Shown here: positions 4,376 through 7,427 of the stretch, in pieces
Layout of the letters: the number at the start of each line of letters is the position of its first letter
How positions within the stretch are numbered: position 1 is the stretch's first letter
Origin: GCA-020343675 sp964462945
GTDB taxonomy: Bacteria > Planctomycetota > Phycisphaerae > Sedimentisphaerales > Anaerobacaceae
NCBI GenBank assembly: GCA_964462945.1
Contig: CAYWZW010000122.1
Coordinates: forward strand, 1-7,427
Length of the DNA: 7,427 nt
Direction: 5' to 3'
Made by a program: the position numbers and the translations under genes
The notes under the pieces: generated by a model
Seen by the model: the letters and a program-made list of their open reading frames with translations, nothing else
What the model was told of the DNA's origin: nothing
Database searches by the model: none

Positions 4376-5335
4376 CTAATTTACCGGAAGCTTATTTCGG
4401 ATAGACTCGGTGCCATTCGTGGTGTTGATAGCGAAGCTAAATTCCTCAGGCGTATAGTTGCTCACCAAGGCGTTCAGATAATCGAGGTCTTTCTGTGCCA
4501 CCTCTTCTTCTTTTATCTGAAAGACATACTTGGAGAACGAATGCCCTCTGATTACACCATACTGTCTGTTTTCTGATTCTACTTTCAGTATTCTATCTCC
4601 AATATGGAGCTGCCCATCTGGATAGACCACTCCGTCACTGTCGCCCTCATTCAAAAGCCCGACTTCAAAGGAAATCTTCCCGCTTCTCTTTCTTCCTGTT
4701 TCCAGTATGGTCTTGAATGACGATAAGACTCTCTCAAAAGCATCTCTTTCCTCATTCGCTTTTTTGAGCCAACTTTGCACGATGTCATATGCAGGTTTTG
4801 GGCCCCGTTTACCAGCTTCTTCAACAGGATCAATTGCGAAGTCTGGGACTTTCTTCAAAAGGGCGCTATCGAATACTTGCTGAGCGGATAGAATCTTCAA
4901 GTTGTCTTCTATAATTTGAATCTTAGTATCGTATTCGGACAGAATGTCATCTTCATATTTCACAGCACTCTCTATGAAATCAAATGAAATATGCCCATCC
5001 CCTGAGATTCGAACATCTGCCTGTATTTCCATGATAAACTTCATGAACTCCGAGGGGCGCTCAAAGCTCTTGATAAGATCACGCCACGTAATCTTATCAA
5101 AAACATTCTTATAGGCCCTGATGTCAGACACTATATCCTGCTCCAGCGAGATCTTTTTGTACCCAAAATTAACATTGACGAACTCAATCTTGATTCTTGG
5201 CTGTCTCAGTTTCTTTGAAATCTGGTAACCTATATACCCGGAGATTGGGTTGAAAGCCAATGCTATTACCGTGGCTATTACTGCCGTTATCAAAGCATTA
5301 CGGCTAGTAAGCACTACTGATGAATTGGTGTTCAT
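4376..5335 (-). CDS. Membrane-anchored protein of unknown function
   Basis: A 319-residue protein that I do not recognise. One transmembrane segment lies at about residues 13-37, followed by a basic stretch (Lys41-Lys42, Arg44, Arg47), so by the positive-inside rule the bulk should face the cytoplasm. The region 130-150 and the charged region about 190-215 look helical, perhaps coiled coil. Residues 220-245 (KISFEVGLLNEGDSDG, then GQLHIGD) resemble a beta-sandwich strand-turn pattern. No catalytic motif is apparent. The ATG at 5335 has only a weak GTGAG upstream, but no alternative start keeps the membrane segment. The gene is visibly richer in A and T than the esterase, which hints at separate acquisition. 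It lies 93 nt downstream of the 5429-5728 gene with no terminator between, so co-transcription is plausible. Its 3' end abuts composite repeat copy 2. Confidence 0.75.
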   Translation of the reverse strand: MNTNSSVVLTSRNALITAVIATVIALAFNPISGYIGYQISKKLRQPRIKIEFVNVNFGYKKISLEQDIVSDIRAYKNVFDKITWRDLIKSFERPSEFMKFIMEIQADVRISGDGHISFDFIESAVKYEDDILSEYDTKIQIIEDNLKILSAQQVFDSALLKKVPDFAIDPVEEAGKRGPKPAYDIVQSWLKKANEERDAFERVLSSFKTILETGRKRSGKISFEVGLLNEGDSDGVVYPDGQLHIGDRILKVESENRQYGVIRGHSFSKYVFQIKEEEVAQKDLDYLNALVSNYTPEEFSFAINTTNGTESIRNKLPVN

Positions 5336-5428
5336 TTCTGATTTCTCACTGATTCAGACATTTCTCATTTCTTATTCTCGGAAATCTTCATGCTATCGAA
5401 ATATTCCGAAGACCCCAATGCACCTACA

Positions 5429-5728
5429 TCAGCGGTTGCGTCCTCTTGTCGAGCGCTTCACGACTGCACCGCCGGGGCTCATCACGCCAATCGTTGTGCC
5501 CTTGTAGTGTTCCACAGCAGCCGGAACAGCTTTTCGATCAGTCGGGACAACATATACAGGTTTCTGATATCCCTGCAACTGTCGAGCAGCATCGCCGAGT
5601 GTCTGCGGTGTCTCGATCTCGATGGCACGCCGTCTGCTCTGAACGTCGGCTCCGGGACCTTTGTTGTACTCAGTGCCTTCTCTCTTGGCGATCCGTTGTG
5701 CAATTTTGTCATGTTTGCTGGTACTCAT
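5429..5728 (-). CDS. Small conserved-looking protein with a D-x8-E-x-E pattern, unknown function
   Basis: A 99-residue soluble basic protein. It looks like a small uncharacterised bacterial family: a helical, Lys-rich start (MSTSKHDKIAQRIAKREG), Glu20-Tyr21, a turn GPGAD with Asp28, a strand ending Glu37-Ile-Glu39-Thr, a helix with RQLQGY (49-54), the strand KPVYVV (56-61), and a C-terminal GTTIGVMSPGG strand-turn. The order Glu20, Asp28, Glu37-x-Glu39, Gln50 loosely resembles the PD-(D/E)XK nuclease layout, but Glu replaces the usual Lys, so nuclease activity is only a suggestion. AAGGA at 5736-5740 lies 7 nt before the ATG and fixes the start. Its partner is the downstream membrane-anchored protein. 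Confidence 0.75.
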   Translation of the reverse strand: MSTSKHDKIAQRIAKREGTEYNKGPGADVQSRRRAIEIETPQTLGDAARQLQGYQKPVYVVPTDRKAVPAAVEHYKGTTIGVMSPGGAVVKRSTRGRNR

Positions 5729-5735
5729 AAGAGAA

Positions 5736-5740
5736 TCCTT
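5736..5740 (-). promoter_or_regulatory. Ribosome binding site of the small D-x8-E-x-E gene
   Basis: Minus-strand AAGGA, within GAAAGGAT, is spaced 7 nt from the ATG whose A is at 5728. It supports that start over any later one. Confidence 0.6.
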
Positions 5741-5757
5741 TCAAAAAAGTAATATCT

Positions 5758-6228
5758 CACTTCTGTTCAGCTCAACGATACGACAATGGACGGTCTGAAA
5801 TGAATGCCGGTGTGTCTAATCTCTTAGGCAACGCCGACCCCCAGAGTCAGCCGCCTTTGCTTTTTGATCCAGGGGTAGCAAAGATCGTGCCAGGTTCCCC
5901 TGCCAGAACATTAGAAACTCGAAGAAGACGCGCTGACTCGCGTAAGCTGAGCTTACACAACATGTTGCGCGTGAAATATCATTTCTTACTATATATTGTA
6001 GTCCGTTCGGCAGAATGGATGATATACACAAACCGTGTCATTTTGGCGGTTTGGTATCTTCGCGTGGTCAGTATTGGCACTTTAGATAGATTGTAAATCT
6101 TATTTGGGAATCTGCAACCGGTGCGAAATCTTGACTGTCGTCAGACAAGTATCGCACCCTACGTGCTTTCTCTCACTTCCTTCTTTTCTCGGTGTGGCTA
6201 CTTTGCACCAAGGTTCCACTCCAGCTCC
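5758..6228. other. Gene-free stretch between the two minus-strand gene groups
   Basis: Open frames on both strands here have no protein-like composition, ribosome site or recognisable domain. Palindromes are visible: CAGGGG/CCCCTG (5870-5902), GTAAGC/GCTTAC around TGA (5942-5956), and the 10-nt perfect palindrome CAACATGTTG (5958-5967). Weak minus-strand promoter-like words exist before the gene at 5728, but none is convincing. The stretch may contain a decayed element. Confidence 0.4.
6120..6158. repeat. Long interrupted hairpin downstream of the MNT/HEPN genes
   Basis: GGTGCGA (6120-6126) pairs with TCGCACC (6152-6158). Inside, CTTG-A-CTG (6130-6137) pairs with CAG-A-CAAG (6142-6149) across one A.A mismatch and a TCGT loop. 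It lies 70 nt beyond the HEPN stop on the minus strand. No U-tract follows on that strand, so it is a structured 3' element or a palindromic repeat and not a canonical terminator. Confidence 0.55.
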
Positions 6229-6639
6229 TTAGAACAGTGGCTTCTTTGCCAAAAGCTTTTGAGCTTCACGGCGGACTCGACGCGCGATTTTGACCGCCTG
6301 CCGGGCCTCAGTCACTGAGATTGGCTCGTAATCACCGGGGTAACGCGTAACGGTAGCATAGTCCGTGAGCCTGTCCTGCTCCTCGTTGTCCAGAGATGGC
6401 CGAAGCCGTGGCGGCAGAAGAACAAGCAATTCTCCCAAGTCGTGCGTCTTTGGAAACTCCAGCCCCTGCGCAATCAGGAGCGCCTTCAGATATTTCTCCA
6501 CACACTGCTGGGCATTGAAGCAAACATTGTCAACAGGACAACCCTTCATCGTGAGCAGATGTGCAGCCGACTTGAGGTCATTTTCAGCCTTCGCCGCCCA
6601 CTCTCTGACGACCGCCATAGTTTTGTCATTCGCGGGCAT
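6229..6639 (-). CDS. HEPN-domain protein, partner of the adjacent MNT nucleotidyltransferase
   Basis: A 136-residue all-helical HEPN protein, the putative toxin or effector half of an MNT/HEPN module. Family signs are WAAKAENDLKSAAHL (14-28), the FNAQQCVEKYLKALL core (41-55), FPKTHDLGELL (62-72), and TRYPGDYEP (98-106). In the studied HepT toxins the RNase motif is R-x4-H-x-Y. Here Arg99 is kept, but the His position is Tyr104 and the Tyr position is Pro106, so canonical RNase activity is doubtful. I chose the ATG at 6639 because minus-strand AAGGAAGGG ends 6 nt before it; upstream options are a TTG at 6675 and an ATG at 6657 without such a site. The start overlaps the MNT stop by 14 nt, which suggests translational coupling. 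Both genes share the promoter at 7039-7067. Confidence 0.88.
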   Translation of the reverse strand: MPANDKTMAVVREWAAKAENDLKSAAHLLTMKGCPVDNVCFNAQQCVEKYLKALLIAQGLEFPKTHDLGELLVLLPPRLRPSLDNEEQDRLTDYATVTRYPGDYEPISVTEARQAVKIARRVRREAQKLLAKKPLF

Positions 6640-6958
6640 ATAGAACCCTTCCTTCATGCGCGGCTGGTCGCTCAATCGTGCCTACGATGTCCTTTCGCCA
6701 TTGGAACTCTGCGGGCCTGCTAACGATGATGTCCTTCGGAATGCGGACATCGTGCACCGCAGCCCTGATCTCAAGCTGCTTGGCCCTTTTTGACCCTTCT
6801 ACAGGCATGACAATAAGCAGGTCCACATCGCTGTCGGCCGTGCCGTCGCCACGGGCGTGCGAGCCAAACAGAATGATCTTCTCAGGGTGAAACTGCGTCA
6901 CAATGCGTTTGACCATCTGTTGAATATGCTTGCTGACAGAGTCTTGTATTCTGACCAT
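6626..6958 (-). CDS. MNT-type minimal nucleotidyltransferase (antitoxin-like)
   Basis: A 110-residue minimal nucleotidyltransferase of the pol-beta superfamily. It shows GS-x10-D-x-D exactly: Gly32-Ser33 in LFGSHARG, then Asp44 and Asp46, with a third acidic residue, Asp76, in PKDIIVSRP. In studied MntA/HepT systems this enzyme modifies the HEPN toxin with AMP at a Tyr and so neutralises it; that role is inferred here from gene pairing. The minus-strand ATG at 6958 has AGGA spaced 9 nt before it. An ATG at 6967 would add three residues, but that AGGA touches it directly, so 6958 is preferred. It is first in the two-gene unit, after a near-consensus promoter, and its 3' end overlaps the HEPN start. 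All catalytic residues look intact, so the enzyme is probably active. Confidence 0.9.
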   Translation of the reverse strand: MVRIQDSVSKHIQQMVKRIVTQFHPEKIILFGSHARGDGTADSDVDLLIVMPVEGSKRAKQLEIRAAVHDVRIPKDIIVSRPAEFQWRKDIVGTIERPAAHEGRVLYARE

Positions 6959-7038
6959 AACCTTCATTCCTATCGCGGCATGGCAAATAGCATAGCATCG
7001 ACTAAACGCTTCTCTTCGCTGTTCTTATGATACTGTGT

Positions 7039-7067
7039 ATTATACCCCTTGCCCCAGCCTGGAACAA
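7039..7067 (-). promoter_or_regulatory. Sigma70-like promoter of the MNT/HEPN genes
   Basis: On the minus strand, TTGTTC (7067-7062) and a perfect TATAAT (7044-7039) are separated by 17 nt. The leader to the ATG at 6958 is about 75 nt. It contains a doubled ATGCT (about 6990-7000) that might be a site for autoregulation, although I see no full operator palindrome. Confidence 0.7.
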
Positions 7068-7180
7068 GGATATTCGGCAGAAGATAGAAATAACGGGAAT
7101 CCGGAATCCAAGATCCCGTCCATCTCTGTTAATCCTGTCCGGTTTTCCTTGCTTTTGATCATTGCCCTGTGGCCCATGCC

Positions 7181-7215
7181 ATTTACTATTTACGATTGAC
7201 TATTGACGATTTCTT
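7181..7215. repeat. Heptamer run 4 (ATTTACG type)
   Basis: Five units in phase: ATTTACT, ATTTACG, ATTGACT, ATTGACG, ATTTCTT. The sequence differs from the GATATTC runs, but the unit length (7) and copy number (5) are the same. Confidence 0.7.
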
Positions 7216-7340
7216 GGTGTTTATTCGTAATACAATCTTTCAAAACGTTGTTTTTTATGCTCAATTTTTATTTTGGCCGTTCGTAACATCTTAATATGCA
7301 GCATCTTATGAAGCTTTTCTGTAAGGCGAACTTTTTGGTT

Positions 7341-7367
7341 GCGGCCAAGGGCGAAGCCCGAGGCCGC
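7341..7367. repeat. Nested GC-rich hairpin
   Basis: GCGGCC (7341-7346) pairs with GGCCGC (7362-7367), and GGGC (7349-7352) pairs with GCCC (7356-7359) around GAA. There is no U-tract on either side, so it is a palindromic repeat, similar in style to 154-197. Confidence 0.6.
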
Positions 7368-7393
7368 GCTGTGTTGATTCGTGGTCAAGTCTC

Positions 7394-7427
7394 GTCGTCC
7401 GTCGTCCGTCTTCTGTCGTCCGTGCTT
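7394..7427. repeat. Heptamer run 5 (GTCGTCC type), reaching the window end
   Basis: GTCGTCC, GTCGTCC, GTCTTCT, GTCGTCC, then GTGCTT, which is cut by the edge. It is a third 7-nt family in the window and may continue beyond 7427. Confidence 0.7.

Larger units (their letters stand above)
7068..7427. other. Gene-free right end
   Basis: No credible gene lies in these 360 bp. The stretch holds two heptamer runs and one nested hairpin (listed separately) and an AT-rich section at about 7216-7320 with only weak promoter-like words. Confidence 0.45.

Noticed and set aside
5446..5752. Plus-strand and alternative minus-strand frames over the small D-x8-E-x-E gene
   Set aside because: They are shadows; the 5429-5728 frame has a good ribosome site and a family-like sequence.
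5800..6096. 98-codon plus-strand open frame and its minus-strand counterpart (5816-6031)
   Set aside because: They cross several palindromes, lack ribosome sites, and show no domain or sensible composition.
5758..6228. tRNA or known small RNA in the gap
   Set aside because: I looked for cloverleaf arms and a T-loop GGTTCRA pattern in the right spacing and found none.
6365..6890. Plus-strand frames opposite the MNT/HEPN genes
   Set aside because: They are antisense shadows of two genes with clear family motifs.

Overview
The window reads as an accessory, repeat-laden stretch of a bacterial chromosome. The mix of a secreted GC-rich esterase, an HNH/AP2 endonuclease, an MNT/HEPN pair and many kinds of short intergenic repeat (7-nt and 10-nt tandem runs, TCATTTCGA-type and GTCATTGCGAGG-type palindromes, GTAGGGGCA palindromes) suggests an environmental genome, perhaps Planctomycetota (Phycisphaerae-like). 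This is inference: there is no rRNA, tRNA or marker gene. Neither edge cuts a recognisable gene.

Left part (1-2067): one plus-strand gene, a secreted alpha/beta-hydrolase/esterase (516-1550). A palindromic repeat is read in frame between its signal peptide and its catalytic domain. About 500 bp of hairpin-rich non-coding DNA follow.

Middle part (2068-4375): a strong terminator hairpin is followed directly by a sigma70-like promoter, two tight hairpins and a 156-bp imperfect inverted repeat made of two opposed repeat copies. Then comes an HNH/AP2 endonuclease gene (2477-3088). Downstream are about 1.3 kb of layered repeats: decamer and heptamer runs, a nested palindrome, and two copies of a ~265-bp composite element with a partial copy between them. 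I see no gene in this stretch.

Right part (4376-7427): four minus-strand genes. The two leftmost may be co-transcribed: a small uncharacterised protein with a D-x8-E-x-E pattern (5429-5728), then an AT-richer gene for a membrane-anchored protein of unknown function (4376-5335). After a ~500-bp gap, an overlapping pair encodes an MNT nucleotidyltransferase (6626-6958) and a HEPN protein (6229-6639), with a near-consensus promoter at 7039-7067. The MNT keeps GS-x10-D-x-D, but the HEPN lacks the classical R-x4-H-x-Y motif. The last ~360 bp hold two more heptamer tandem runs and a hairpin.

The esterase looks like a carbohydrate or ester catabolism gene unrelated to the rest. The endonuclease, the MNT/HEPN pair, the small unknown gene and the repeats together look like a mobile or defence-type accessory island. 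The most unusual aspects are the in-frame palindrome in the esterase, the exact 7-nt phasing shared by unrelated repeat runs, and the composite repeats beside the HNH/AP2 gene.
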